This document shows, one piece after another, positions 32,254-41,744 of a stretch of 64,000 bases of DNA (its first letter is position 1; each line of letters opens with the position of its first letter). Position numbers and translations under genes: made by a program. The DNA comes from CAVQXR01 sp046330455 (GTDB lineage: Bacteria; Actinomycetota; Thermoleophilia; Gaiellales; Gaiellaceae). Where the stretch lies: the NCBI GenBank assembly GCA_046330455.1, contig JAXLSU010000002.1, positions 248,001-312,000 on the forward strand. The letters are read 5' to 3'. The notes under the pieces are model-generated. The model ran no database searches, had not been told where the DNA came from, and saw only the letters and a program-made list of their open reading frames with translations.

Positions 32254-34470
32254 TCATGCCGCCGGCGTCACCCGGTAGGCGTCGAACACCGCCTCGACGT
32301 TGCGTAGCGCGCCGAGCAGGCTGCGCATCGTCTTCACGTCTCCGATCTCGGCGACGTACCAGTTGCGGGCCATCTGATCCTCGACGTGGCCCCAGTACTC
32401 GACGATGTTCGCACCGTGCTCTGCGAACGTCCGGGCGACGTCCTCGAGCAGCCGCGGCCGATCCCAGGAGTCGACGGCGATCTGTACGCGGAAGCTCTGC
32501 GTGGCGCCGCCGTCCCAGTCGACGTCCGTGAACCGCTCGGGATTCCGGCGCAGCGCCCGCACGTTCGGGCAGTCCTCCCGGTGGATCGTGATCCCCTTCC
32601 CGAGCGAGATGTACCCGCAGATCTCGTCCCCCGGCACCGGGTTGCAGCAGCGGGCGAGCCTGACGAGCACCTCGTCGACACCGGCGACCGTGATCCCGAC
32701 CGACTGGCCGGCGACCGCGTTGCGCGCCTTGGGCTTGCGAGGGACCGTCTCCTCCTCGGCGACCTCGGACGTCTTGAGCCGCTGGAGGACCTTGTTGACG
32801 ACCTGCGAGACCTGGAGCTTCCCCGAGCCGAGGGCGAGGTAGAGGTCCTCGGCCTTCTTGAAGTTCATCTCGCGAATGACCCCGGCGAGGAGCGAGGAGC
32901 CGGCGATCTTCCGGTACGGGAGGTTCTGCTGCTTCAGCGCCTTCTCGAGCGCCTCCCGACCCCGCTGCTCGGTGTCGTCGCGCGTCTCCCTCGAGAGCCA
33001 CTGCCGGATCTTGTTGCGCGCACGCGAGGACGCGGCGATCGCCAGCCAGTCGCGCGAGGGGCCGCGGCCGAGCTGCTTCGAGGTGAGGATCTCCACGAAA
33101 TCACCGCTCTTCAGCCGGTAGTGCAGCGGCACGATGCGGCCGTTGACCTTCGATCCGACCGTACGGTGCCCGACGTCCGTGTGGACGGCGTAGGCGAAGT
33201 CGATCGGCGTCGAGCCCGCGGGCAGCGACTTGACCTCGCCCTTCGGCGTGAACACGAACACCTCGTCCGCGTACAGGTCGGTCCGGAACGTCCGCATGAA
33301 CTCGCCCGGATCGCTCTCGTCCTGCTGCCAGTCCATGAGCTGCTTCAGCCAGGCGAGCCGCTCGGCCTCGTTGCGGCCGTCCTTGCCGCCGTGCTTGTAG
33401 AGCCAGTGGGCGGCGACTCCGAGCTCGGCCGTCTCGTGCATCTCTCTCGTTCGCACCTGGATCTCGAGCGGCTTCCCCTCGGGCCCGATCACGGTCGTGT
33501 GCAGCGACCGGTACATGTTCAGCTTGGGCATCGCGACGAAGTCCTTGAAGCGTCCCGGCATCGGCTTCCACAGCGAGTGGATGATCCCGAGCACCGCGTA
33601 GCAGTCGCCCTGGCCCTCGCGCCCGGCCCGCTCGACGATGACCCGCATCGCGGTCAGGTCGTAGATCTCGTTGAACTCCTTGCCCTTCTTGGCCATCTTC
33701 TCGTAGATGGAGTAGAAGTGCTTGGCCCGGCCGAGGATCTCCGCCCGGATCTCCGCCTTGTCGAGCTCGCGGGCGAGTATGTCTCCTGCCTCGGCGACGT
33801 AGGCCTCGCGATCGGCTCGGCGCTGGGCGACCATCGCCCCGATCTCCCGGTACTTGCGCGGATGGAGCGTCTGGAACGCGAGGTCCTCGAGCTCCCACTT
33901 GATCTGGTGGATCCCGAGGCGATGGGCGAGCGGCGCGTAGACCTCGAGCGTCTCGCGCGCCTTCTGGATCTGCTTCTGCTTCCCGAGGTACTCGATCGTT
34001 CGCATGTTGTGCAGGCGATCCGCGAGCTTGATGATGATGACGCGGATGTCCTCCGCCATCGCGACGATCATCTTGCGGTAGTTCTCGGCCTGTGCCTGCT
34101 CGCGGCTCTGGAACCTGATCCTCGTCAGCTTCGTGACGCCCTCGACGAGACGGGCGATCTCCTCCCCGAACTCGGCCTCTACCTGCTCGATCGTCACGTC
34201 GGTGTCCTCGACGACGTCGTGGAGGAGGCCGGCCGCGACGGTCGGCGTGTCCATGCGGAGCTGCACGAGGATGCGCGCCACGCCGACGGGATGCACGACG
34301 AAGTCCTCGCCGCTCCGGCGCTTGTGACCGGTGTGTGCCTCGCAGGCGACCTCGAAAGCCCGTTCGAGCAGCTCGCGGTCGACGTCGGGATCGTGCTCGC
34401 CGACCGTTGCGATCAGCTCGTCGAGCAGCTGCCGGTGGCTCGTCGCCTGGCTCGAGAGGACCCGTTCCAT
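32254..34470 (-). CDS. rel: Bifunctional (p)ppGpp synthetase/hydrolase RelA/SpoT (Rsh)
   Basis: Stringent response enzyme that makes and degrades (p)ppGpp. 738 residues: HD hydrolase domain with HDVVEDTD near residue 83, synthetase domain with RFKDFVAMPKLNMYRSLHTT near residue 306, TGS domain (VFVFTPKGEVKSLPAGSTPI) near residue 400, zinc-finger-like CCNPVPGDEI region and ACT domain at the end (VDSWDRPRLLEDVARTF). Hydrolase residues are intact, so it is bifunctional. TACAAT (34483-34478, minus) is seven bases before the ATG, consistent with a leaderless mRNA. Confidence 0.96.
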   Translation of the reverse strand: MERVLSSQATSHRQLLDELIATVGEHDPDVDRELLERAFEVACEAHTGHKRRSGEDFVVHPVGVARILVQLRMDTPTVAAGLLHDVVEDTDVTIEQVEAEFGEEIARLVEGVTKLTRIRFQSREQAQAENYRKMIVAMAEDIRVIIIKLADRLHNMRTIEYLGKQKQIQKARETLEVYAPLAHRLGIHQIKWELEDLAFQTLHPRKYREIGAMVAQRRADREAYVAEAGDILARELDKAEIRAEILGRAKHFYSIYEKMAKKGKEFNEIYDLTAMRVIVERAGREGQGDCYAVLGIIHSLWKPMPGRFKDFVAMPKLNMYRSLHTTVIGPEGKPLEIQVRTREMHETAELGVAAHWLYKHGGKDGRNEAERLAWLKQLMDWQQDESDPGEFMRTFRTDLYADEVFVFTPKGEVKSLPAGSTPIDFAYAVHTDVGHRTVGSKVNGRIVPLHYRLKSGDFVEILTSKQLGRGPSRDWLAIAASSRARNKIRQWLSRETRDDTEQRGREALEKALKQQNLPYRKIAGSSLLAGVIREMNFKKAEDLYLALGSGKLQVSQVVNKVLQRLKTSEVAEEETVPRKPKARNAVAGQSVGITVAGVDEVLVRLARCCNPVPGDEICGYISLGKGITIHREDCPNVRALRRNPERFTDVDWDGGATQSFRVQIAVDSWDRPRLLEDVARTFAEHGANIVEYWGHVEDQMARNWYVAEIGDVKTMRSLLGALRNVEAVFDAYRVTPAA

Positions 34471-34543
34471 CTCACTGATTGTAGTCGGCGCCGGCGACCG
34501 ATCCCTTCAGCACGGCTGGCCCGATCGGGACCGACCTGGAAGG

Positions 34544-36415
34544 TCAGGCTGCCCTGGAGAGCGGCACCGCACCGCCCTCGAGCAGCGTCCGGAACGTCTC
34601 GGACTCGGCGAGCTGTCGCCGCGCCGTGCTCCCGGGAGCCAGGCCGAGCTCCTCGAAGATCGCCCTGGCCTCGGGGCTCCACGCGTCCTCGCCGGCACGC
34701 CACTCCTCGCCGAGCCTCGCCCGCAGCTCTCCGTACGCGACCGGGGTCTCGAAGGCGCGTCGGACGACGAGCTGCGGCGAGACCGTCCCGTTCCACCGGT
34801 TCGCGTCGAGCCGGAACGCGATGTCCCACGGCCCCGGCCCGCGGAGTCGATCGAGCTGGCTTCCCTGACCGAAGGCGATCGCTCCCGAGCGGACACGGTT
34901 CGCGACCACGGCGAGGCGGAGGTGCTTGCCGTCGCCCACGAGCGACAGCTCCGACACCTCGCAGGCGGGAGCAAGGAGCATCACGCCCGGATTTCCGAGC
35001 CCGAACGGTGCGAGCCGCTCGAGCTCGTCGAACAGGTCGAGCGTCAGCTCGTCGCCGCGCACCACCGCGTCGACCGGCAGCGCCGCACGCAGGTCCGAGT
35101 CGGACAGGACCTGCGCGGCATGAGCGGCAAAGGCAGCCGCGAACGACTCCAGGCGCTCCGGCACGATCCCGAGGCCGGCCGCAGCACGGTGGCCGCCGAA
35201 CCGGACGAGCTCGTCCGCACACGCCGTGAGCCCCGCGTGGAGATCGAAGGCCGCGAGCGAGCGGCCGGAGCCCTTCCACACGCCGTCCTCGCTCCCGGCG
35301 ATCAGCACGACCGGACGGCCGAACCGCTCGACGAGACGCGAGGCCACGATCCCGATCACGCCGTGGTGCCAGTCCTCGCCCCAGAGGACGTACCCCCGTT
35401 GGCGGCGCCGCTCCTCCGGCCAGGCGTCCACCTGGCGCAGCGCGTCGCGAAGGATCCGCTCCTCGACGGCCTGGCGGTCTCTGTTCAGCGTCTCGAGCTC
35501 CTCCGCGAGGCGGCGCGCCTCCGCGGCGTCGTCCGTCAGCAGCAGCTCGAGGGCGCCGCCGGGGTGCCCGAGCCGACCGGCGGCGTTGATCCGCGGGGCG
35601 AGCCGGAACCCGATCGCGCCGGCGTCGACGGTCGCGGGGTCGACCCCGGCCGTGCGCATCAGCGCGAGCAGACCCGGCCGGGCGGTGCAGGACAGCCGGT
35701 GCAGACCGGCCGTAACGAGGCTGCGATTCTCGTCGACGAGCGGTACGACGTCGGCGACCGTGGCGAGCGCAACGAGGTCGAGCATCGCGTCGTCCGCAGC
35801 GCCGAGCGCCTGGGCGAGCTTGTAGGCGACGCCGGTGCCGCACAGCTCGGGGAACGGATAGGCAGACGGTCTCGTGACGACGAGCGGGCAGTCCGGAAGG
35901 CGCTCTCCTGGACGGTGGTGGTCTGTGATGACCATGTCGATCCCGAGCGACCTCGCCGTCTCGACCTTCTCGACGGCCGTGATCCCGCAGTCGACGGTCA
36001 GGACGAGCCCGACCCCGTCGGCGGCGAGGCGGGTGAGCGTCTCGGCGGCGAGGCCGTAACCCTCCTCGAACCGGCTCGGAAGGTACCACTCGACGGTCGC
36101 CCCGAGCCGGCGAAGGGCGGTGAGCGCGAGCGCCGTCGCGCAGATCCCGTCCACGTCGTAGTCCCCGTGGACGCAAATGCGCCTTCCAGCCGCGACGGCC
36201 TCCCGGATTGCCGCGCAGGCGGCACCCATGTTCCCGAGGAGACCCGGGTCGTGGGACACCCGGTCGTGCGAGAGGAAGGCACGTGCCTGCTCGGGGTCAC
36301 CGTACCCCCGCCGGACGAGCACGCTCGCGGTGACGTCGCTGATGCCGAGAGCCTCGGTGAGCGCCTCGACCTCCCGGCGAGGGCACGGACGGACAGTCCA
36401 GGTGCCCTCTCTCAT
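34544..36415 (-). CDS. recJ: Single-stranded-DNA exonuclease RecJ
   Basis: 5'-3' exonuclease used in recombination and mismatch repair. About 623 residues. DHH motifs: GDYDVDGICATAL near residue 84, VDCGITA, VITDHHRPGE near residue 163; DHHA1 domain with GSGRSLAAFDL and FGGHRAAAGLG; C-terminal OB-like domain. ATG 36415 is chosen; a GTG three codons upstream is possible. It lies 73 bases upstream of relA on the same strand, a common pairing. Confidence 0.93.
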   Translation of the reverse strand: MREGTWTVRPCPRREVEALTEALGISDVTASVLVRRGYGDPEQARAFLSHDRVSHDPGLLGNMGAACAAIREAVAAGRRICVHGDYDVDGICATALALTALRRLGATVEWYLPSRFEEGYGLAAETLTRLAADGVGLVLTVDCGITAVEKVETARSLGIDMVITDHHRPGERLPDCPLVVTRPSAYPFPELCGTGVAYKLAQALGAADDAMLDLVALATVADVVPLVDENRSLVTAGLHRLSCTARPGLLALMRTAGVDPATVDAGAIGFRLAPRINAAGRLGHPGGALELLLTDDAAEARRLAEELETLNRDRQAVEERILRDALRQVDAWPEERRRQRGYVLWGEDWHHGVIGIVASRLVERFGRPVVLIAGSEDGVWKGSGRSLAAFDLHAGLTACADELVRFGGHRAAAGLGIVPERLESFAAAFAAHAAQVLSDSDLRAALPVDAVVRGDELTLDLFDELERLAPFGLGNPGVMLLAPACEVSELSLVGDGKHLRLAVVANRVRSGAIAFGQGSQLDRLRGPGPWDIAFRLDANRWNGTVSPQLVVRRAFETPVAYGELRARLGEEWRAGEDAWSPEARAIFEELGLAPGSTARRQLAESETFRTLLEGGAVPLSRAA

Positions 36416-36548
36416 CGAGGACACCGTACGGGGAGGGTCGGACGGTGGCGAGACGGTGAGCAGGAGCCGTCACGCCCGCGCGCGGCTCTCGACACGACTC
36501 CCGGTCCGGCCGGGCGGATCGGCCGGGGTGCCGTCCTACAATGGGCCC

Positions 36549-37004
36549 GTGTCCGATTCGAACTACGTCTCGGGCGACGATTTCGTCGTCGAGTTTCTCG
36601 GCTACCGGTTCAGGTTCAACGCGCTCGACTTCGAGCAGCGGGTCAACGCGGCCGCGGTCAGGCTCGGCCTCGTCGAGCCGGGCGAGCTCGACGCGGGCGA
36701 GGTCGGCGATCTCGTCGCGCTCACGGCCGAGGGGCGGATCGACGAGCCGCGCAGCGGGCTCGGCGAGTACCTCGTTCGCAACTGGGAGCGACTTTCGCTG
36801 CTCGGCGACGAGTCCCTCGTCTACTGGCTACGCAAGCTCGTGTTCCGCAGCGCCTGGCTCGACCACCGGGTGAAGGCTGACCTGCTCGAGGTCGCCTGGG
36901 ACGACGAGACCTCCGAGTTCACCTACCACGACGCGAAGGGTGGACGGGCGCTGCTCGAGCTCGCCCCCGTCCCCTCCTGGCACGACGTCCAGTTCAGGCG
37001 CTGA
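36549..37004 (+). CDS. Conserved-looking hypothetical protein
   Basis: 151 residues, acidic, not recognised. Features: VVEFLGYRFRFNALDFEQRV at the start, a Trp-rich middle (YLVRNWERLSLLG, YWLRKLVFRSAWLDH) and the end PSWHDVQFRR; no signal or membrane segment. GTG start with TACAAT (36537-36542) six bases upstream and no Shine-Dalgarno, a clear leaderless candidate. Its stop abuts the stop of the convergent protease gene. Confidence 0.7.
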   Translation: MSDSNYVSGDDFVVEFLGYRFRFNALDFEQRVNAAAVRLGLVEPGELDAGEVGDLVALTAEGRIDEPRSGLGEYLVRNWERLSLLGDESLVYWLRKLVFRSAWLDHRVKADLLEVAWDDETSEFTYHDAKGGRALLELAPVPSWHDVQFRR

Positions 37005-38909
37005 TCAGCGGCCCACGCGCACCTGAACGGCGTTCGATGCCGCCGACAGGTTCCCGGCCGCATCGACGGCCTTCACCGTGTAGGTGTAGGTGCCCGTGCG
37101 GTAGGGCCGGTCGGTGTGGGCGAGCGTCGTCAGCTGCCGGATCTGCACCCCGTTGCGATAGACGCGGTAACCCGTGACGCCGACGTTGTCCGTCGCCGCC
37201 TGCCAGCGCAGTGAGACCTGGTAGCCGGAGAACGTGGATCCCGTCAGCTCCGTCGGCGCGGTCGGTGCCGTCGTGTCGGGGGCCGGGCGCGTCGTCGCCG
37301 TCCTCGTCGACGCGAGGCTGCGGTTGCCGGCCGCGTCGAGGGCGACGACCGAGTAGGAGTACGCGGTCGAGGGCGAGAGCGCGCTGTCGGTGAACAGCCT
37401 CGTCGTCGCCGGAAGCGTCGTGAGGACGGTGCCGTCTCGCGACACCTCGTACTGCGTCACCCCACGGTTGTCGGTCGATGCGAACCAGGAGAGGCGTACC
37501 GACGTGCTGCTGAGCACGGTTGCGGTGAGGCCCGGCGGCGCCGTCGGCGGCTGCGTGTCGGTCGAGCCTCCGCCCGACCCTCCGCCGGTGCCGCCACCCC
37601 CCGTGCCGCCGCCGCCCGTGCCGCCTCCGCCCGAGCCGCCGAAGGACACGGCGACGGAGGCACCCGTGGCCGAGACCGAGGCGGTCGTGATCGTGACGCC
37701 GAGGCCGGCGTCCGTGTAGCTCTTGCCGACCGCCAGCGGGGCGTCGCTGAACGACGTCGTCCCGGGCGTCATGTCGAGCAGCTTCGACTGGACGATGCTC
37801 GTCGAGTCGGGCACGAGCCGCACGGTGACGCCGGTGACGGCGGGGCTCGTTGCCGAAAACGTGTCGAACGGCGTGCTCGGCTGGCGGAACTCGAGCCAGT
37901 AGTACGTCCCGTCTCCGCGCGCGATCCGCAGGGCGCGCGGCGTCATCGTCCCCTCGGACGGGCGGAGCGTGAAGGTGCCGCTCGTCGAGACCGTGACGGT
38001 GTCGGTTGCCCACCCGTGCTGGGCGCGGTGCCAGTTGTGCGAGAGGTACGTCGAGGCGGCGCCCATGATCGTGAACGGATCGCCGTACTCCGATGCCGAA
38101 CAGGTCGCCGAGTAGGAGACACGCGTCGCGCCCGACGTGCAGCTCAGCGAGCTCGCGTGGTGGACGCCGAGGTTGTGGCCGAGCTCGTGCCCTGCCACCC
38201 GCAGTGTCAGCGAACCGTTGAGCCAGGCGCCCGATCCCGGCAGGTAGCCGAGCCCGGCCCAGCCGCAGCTCGACACGTAGGGGAAGGCGTAGACGACGTA
38301 GCTGTAGGAGGTGAGATCGACACCCGCCGCGGTTGCGGCCGTCCGCGCCTCGGTCGCCCACGAGCTCCAGTTGCAGCCCGTGTTCGCGGCCGCCAGCTCG
38401 TAGAAGCCGAAGACGTCGCCGGTGAGACCGATCTTCCCGTCCGACGCCTGCGTGTAATAGGCGGAGACGGAGCTCGGGTTGTCGAAGAACACGCCGCGGA
38501 CGGTCTGCTGCGTCCAGGGCGTCGAGCGGTCGTTCGAGAAGTTGAAGAGCAGCACCGCGACGCGCTTGCTGCCGCTCACGGCGGCGACCGTGCCGCCGGT
38601 GGGCTGGGCGCTTCCGCTCCCGGCTCCCACGACGAACGAGCCCTCGACGTCGCGGTGGCCGCGCAGCCGCACCGTACGACCGAGCAGCTCCTGCGCCCTG
38701 CGACGATCGATCTGCACGTCGTGGAGCACGTTGCCCCGCTGGAGCTTGTAGTCGAACGTCGCTCCGCCGTTCGTGTCGTCCGTGTGGACGATCATGAGCG
38801 TTCCGGCGAGCTCCTCCTCGGAGGCGCTCGTGGCAGTGGCGAGCGGGAGCAGCGCGCCCGCGGCGACCGCGAGCAACGCGAGGCAGAGAGTACGGCGCAA
38901 GGCAGTCAT
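37005..38909 (-). CDS. Secreted zinc metalloprotease (M11/gametolysin-like) with two fibronectin type III domains
   Basis: 634 residues. Signal peptide RRTLCLALLAVAAGALLPLA to about residue 28; catalytic domain with zinc site GHELGHNLGVHH near residue 240 and a Met-turn region DPFTIMGAAS, as in metzincins. A beta domain follows, then a Gly-rich linker of repeated GGGGT units (about residues 430-450) and two FN3 domains (TAPPGLTATVLSSTSVRLSW; TAPTELTGSTFSGYQVSLRW). Probably degrades extracellular proteins, with FN3 domains as substrate or surface adaptors. Six or more cysteines in the catalytic part suggest disulfides. Confidence 0.88.
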   Translation of the reverse strand: MTALRRTLCLALLAVAAGALLPLATATSASEEELAGTLMIVHTDDTNGGATFDYKLQRGNVLHDVQIDRRRAQELLGRTVRLRGHRDVEGSFVVGAGSGSAQPTGGTVAAVSGSKRVAVLLFNFSNDRSTPWTQQTVRGVFFDNPSSVSAYYTQASDGKIGLTGDVFGFYELAAANTGCNWSSWATEARTAATAAGVDLTSYSYVVYAFPYVSSCGWAGLGYLPGSGAWLNGSLTLRVAGHELGHNLGVHHASSLSCTSGATRVSYSATCSASEYGDPFTIMGAASTYLSHNWHRAQHGWATDTVTVSTSGTFTLRPSEGTMTPRALRIARGDGTYYWLEFRQPSTPFDTFSATSPAVTGVTVRLVPDSTSIVQSKLLDMTPGTTSFSDAPLAVGKSYTDAGLGVTITTASVSATGASVAVSFGGSGGGGTGGGGTGGGGTGGGSGGGSTDTQPPTAPPGLTATVLSSTSVRLSWFASTDNRGVTQYEVSRDGTVLTTLPATTRLFTDSALSPSTAYSYSVVALDAAGNRSLASTRTATTRPAPDTTAPTAPTELTGSTFSGYQVSLRWQAATDNVGVTGYRVYRNGVQIRQLTTLAHTDRPYRTGTYTYTVKAVDAAGNLSAASNAVQVRVGR

Positions 38910-39051
38910 GCCCGCTGAATCGGTAGGCGGGGAGCGTCACCTGTAGCCTGCGCCCCCCGTTCGGGCTAGCCGGGCGGGGCGAGGCTGCCCGGACACGCCG
39001 CGATCGGCTCCGGCCGGGGCCTGTGGGCGAACGACGGAGGATGCCGGACGG

Positions 39052-39411
39052 TCAGGCGTCCTGGGGAACGCTGAAGCCGAAGCGCGCCTGGGCCTCGGGC
39101 TTGCCGAGCGTGATCCGCACGATCGAGCCGACGGGAACGATCAGCTCCTCGGGCGTGCACCCACCGTCCTCACCGGCCTTGGGCCACGGGCGGGTCTCGT
39201 CCTCGGGGATCGGGCAGAGCGTCACGAAGCCGTAGCCGGGCTCGGCGCGGATCTGGTGCACGTTCAGGCGCGTTCCGTCGTGCAGCTGGATCTCGACGGC
39301 AACCTGGTCGAAGTCCCTACGTACGGCGAACGCCTCGATCGCCCGATGGAGACGGGCGACGAGATCCTCCACCGACGGTCCGGCCGCACCGGGTACCCAC
39401 AGGTCGGGCAT
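39052..39411 (-). CDS. Hypothetical protein
   Basis: 119 residues; I recognise no family. Segments VEDLVARLHRAIEAFA, VAVEIQLHDGTRLNVHQIRA, GYGFVTLCPIPED and VPVGSIVRITLGK suggest a small mixed alpha/beta fold ending in an SH3- or PilZ-like barrel. TAGCGT (39423-39418, minus) is six bases before the ATG, so it is probably leaderless and expressed on its own. It lies between ruvB and the protease. The 38910-39051 spacer shows nothing. Confidence 0.65.
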   Translation of the reverse strand: MPDLWVPGAAGPSVEDLVARLHRAIEAFAVRRDFDQVAVEIQLHDGTRLNVHQIRAEPGYGFVTLCPIPEDETRPWPKAGEDGGCTPEELIVPVGSIVRITLGKPEAQARFGFSVPQDA

Positions 39412-39469
39412 GAGCGAACGCTAGCTGAGCCGGCTTCGGCGCGGACCGGGTGACCGCCCCGGGAATGCG

Positions 39470-40483
39470 TCAGAACAGCCGGCTCTCGGCGGGCGGCAGG
39501 TCGCCGACCCGCGTTCGGCCGAGCTCGGTCGCGACCCGGCCGCGCGGCGTCCGGTGGATCAGGCCGAGCTGGAGCAGGTACGGCTCGTAGACGTCCTCGA
39601 TCGTGTCGGGCTCCTCGCCGAGCGCGACCGCGAGCGTCGAGAGGCCGACGGGCCCGCCCCCGAACTTGTCGACGATCGCGCGCAGCAGCTCACGGTCGAT
39701 CCGCTCGAGCCCGTCCTCGTCGACCTCGAGCAGCTCGAGCGCCTCGTGGGCGATCCCGAGCGTCACGGCGCCGTCGTGCCTCACCTCGGCCACGTCACGA
39801 ACCCGGCGAAGGATCCGGTTCGCCACGCGCGGGGTCCCCCGCGCCCGGCGGGCGATCTCCTCGGCGGCCGCCGGCTCGACGTCGACCCCGAGGATCCGGG
39901 CAGAGCGACGCACGATCGACCCGAGCTCGACCGGCGTGTAGTACTCGAGGCGGTACGTCATGCCGAAGCGGTCACGCAGCGGCGTCGTCAGCAGGCCGGT
40001 GCGCGTCGTCGCCCCGACGAGGGTGAACGGCTTCAGATCGAGGGTGAGCGTCCGGGCGCCAGCCCCCTCCCCGACGATGATGTCGATCCGGAAGTCCTCC
40101 ATCGCCGGGTAGAGGATCTCCTCGACCGCGCGCGTGAGCCGGTGGATCTCGTCGATGAACAGCACGTCGTGCTCGCCCAGCCCGGTCAGGATCGCCGCGA
40201 CGTCGCGCTTTCGCTCGAGCGCAGGCCCGGCGATCGTGCGGATGTCCCCGCCCAGCTCCTCGCGCACGATGTAGGCGAGGCTCGTCTTCCCGAGCCCGGG
40301 TGGGCCGGCGAGCAGAACGTGGTCGAGCGCCTCCCCTCGCGACTTCGCGGCCGCCAGCGCGATCGCGAGCTGCTCCTTGATCCGCTCCTGGCCGACGAAC
40401 TCGTCGAGGCGCCTCGGCCGCAGGGAGCCGTCGAGCTCCTCCTCCTCGGGCGCGAGCGCGGCAGCGGTGACCCGTGTCGCCAT
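39470..40483 (-). CDS. ruvB: Holliday junction branch migration helicase RuvB
   Basis: Hexameric AAA+ motor driving branch migration with RuvA. 337 residues: LRPRRLDEFVGQERIKEQL at the N-terminus, Walker A GPPGLGKTSLA near residue 60, Walker B LFIDEIHRL near residue 110, sensor GATTRTGLLTTPLRDRFG, C-terminal winged helix ending YLLQLGLIHRTPRGR. It starts three bases after ruvA ends. Confidence 0.97.
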   Translation of the reverse strand: MATRVTAAALAPEEEELDGSLRPRRLDEFVGQERIKEQLAIALAAAKSRGEALDHVLLAGPPGLGKTSLAYIVREELGGDIRTIAGPALERKRDVAAILTGLGEHDVLFIDEIHRLTRAVEEILYPAMEDFRIDIIVGEGAGARTLTLDLKPFTLVGATTRTGLLTTPLRDRFGMTYRLEYYTPVELGSIVRRSARILGVDVEPAAAEEIARRARGTPRVANRILRRVRDVAEVRHDGAVTLGIAHEALELLEVDEDGLERIDRELLRAIVDKFGGGPVGLSTLAVALGEEPDTIEDVYEPYLLQLGLIHRTPRGRVATELGRTRVGDLPPAESRLF

Positions 40484-40486
40484 GCG

Positions 40487-41056
40487 CTAGGCCGCCTTCA
40501 GGGCCTCGCGCACCCTGTCGGCAGGCGCGAGCTCCGGATCGACTCCGGCCAGGCGCTGCTCGGCCTCGGCCACCGTGAACCCGAGCTCGACGAGGGCCTC
40601 CCGTGCGACGAGGTGACTGCCTGCAGAGCCCGGCGCGGGCACGGCGTCGGCGATGACCGGGCCGATCTTCTCCCTGAGCTCGAGCACGACTCGCTGGGCC
40701 AGCTTCCGGCCAATGCCCGGGATCGACTCGAACAGGGCGGTGTCCCCCGCCGCGATCCCGCGCCGCAGATCGGCCGGAGCGTAGGCCGACACGATTCCGA
40801 GCGCGACCTTGGGGCCGACGCCGCTGACGCCGAGGAGCTGCTCGAACAGCCGCCGCTCTTCGGTCGTCGCGAAGCCGAACAGCTGCAGCGCGTCCTCGCG
40901 GACGTGCAGGTGAGTCTCGACGACGACCTCGTCCTTGCCGTCCGCCCTGCGGATCGCGCTCGGGGTGGCGAGCAGCCGGTAGCCGACGCCGCCGACATCG
41001 AGAACGAGCCCGTCCTCGTCGAGGGCGACGGGGCGCCCGCGGAGCCTCGCGATCAC
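40487..41056 (-). CDS. ruvA: Holliday junction DNA-binding protein RuvA
   Basis: 189 residues: OB-fold N-terminal domain (MIARLRGRPVALDEDGLVLD), helix-hairpin-helix pair around LLGVSGVGPKVALGI and ESIPGIGRKLAQRVVLEL, and the RuvB-contact C-terminal domain AREALVELGFTVAEAEQRL. GTG start overlaps the ruvC stop (GTGA). With ruvB and ruvC it forms the resolvasome. Confidence 0.96.
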   Translation of the reverse strand: MIARLRGRPVALDEDGLVLDVGGVGYRLLATPSAIRRADGKDEVVVETHLHVREDALQLFGFATTEERRLFEQLLGVSGVGPKVALGIVSAYAPADLRRGIAAGDTALFESIPGIGRKLAQRVVLELREKIGPVIADAVPAPGSAGSHLVAREALVELGFTVAEAEQRLAGVDPELAPADRVREALKAA

Positions 41057-41550
41057 CGCCGCCCCGCGATCAGGTCGGCGACGGGCGAGGCGAGCGCGTG
41101 GCAGATCGCAACGGCGAGGGCGTCGGCCGCGTGGTGCGGTGTCGGGTCCTCGTCGAGCCGCAGGATCGCACGCACCATCCGCTGCACCTGTGCCTTGTCA
41201 GCGCGACCGTAGCCGCAGACAGCCTGCTTGACCGTCGCCGGCGAGTACTCGACGCACGGAAGCCCGGCGTTCGCACAGGCGACGAGCGCCGCGCCTCTCG
41301 CCTGACCGACGGAGAGGGCCGTGCGCGCGTCCACGCCGACGTAGGACTCCTCGAACGCGACCACCTCGGGCTCGAAGCGCTCGGCGAGCGTCGCCAGCCG
41401 CTCGTAGATGCGCTTCAGGCGCAGCTCCGGACGCTCGCCGGCCGGGGTCGACCACCATCCGTGCTCGAGCGCCACCACCCGACTCCCCTCACGCCGGACC
41501 ACACCGAAGCCGCAGGCAGCGGTGCCCGGATCGATTCCGAGAACCGTCAC
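41053..41550 (-). CDS. ruvC: Holliday junction endonuclease RuvC
   Basis: 165 residues from a GTG at 41550. Catalytic acids visible: Asp in LGIDPGTAACGFG, Glu in VVAFEESYVG near residue 66, and the C-terminal pair in HHAADALAVAICHA. TACCCT (41562-41557, minus) lies six bases before the start without a Shine-Dalgarno, so ruvCAB probably has its own leaderless promoter separate from yebC, 194 bases upstream. Confidence 0.95.
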   Translation of the reverse strand: MTVLGIDPGTAACGFGVVRREGSRVVALEHGWWSTPAGERPELRLKRIYERLATLAERFEPEVVAFEESYVGVDARTALSVGQARGAALVACANAGLPCVEYSPATVKQAVCGYGRADKAQVQRMVRAILRLDEDPTPHHAADALAVAICHALASPVADLIAGRR

Positions 41551-41744
41551 TCCGCAAGGGTACGCAGGGACCCGGACGTTTCCTTCTCGGCGCCTCGGGC
41601 TTGCCGGGGCCGGGCCCGCGCCCGTACGGCCGGGGCACTGTGTGCCGCGGGCGTGGCCGGGACGACCCTGGCATAGCGTGGAGCCCGCCCAGGCAGGCGA
41701 ACACCCGGCAGGCTCGCGTGAAGACCGAACCGGGGTCCCGCGAC

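Noticed and set aside
41551..41744. Possible small gene between yebC and ruvC
   Set aside because: No start with a ribosome binding site or -10 box, and the translations are shadow-like.
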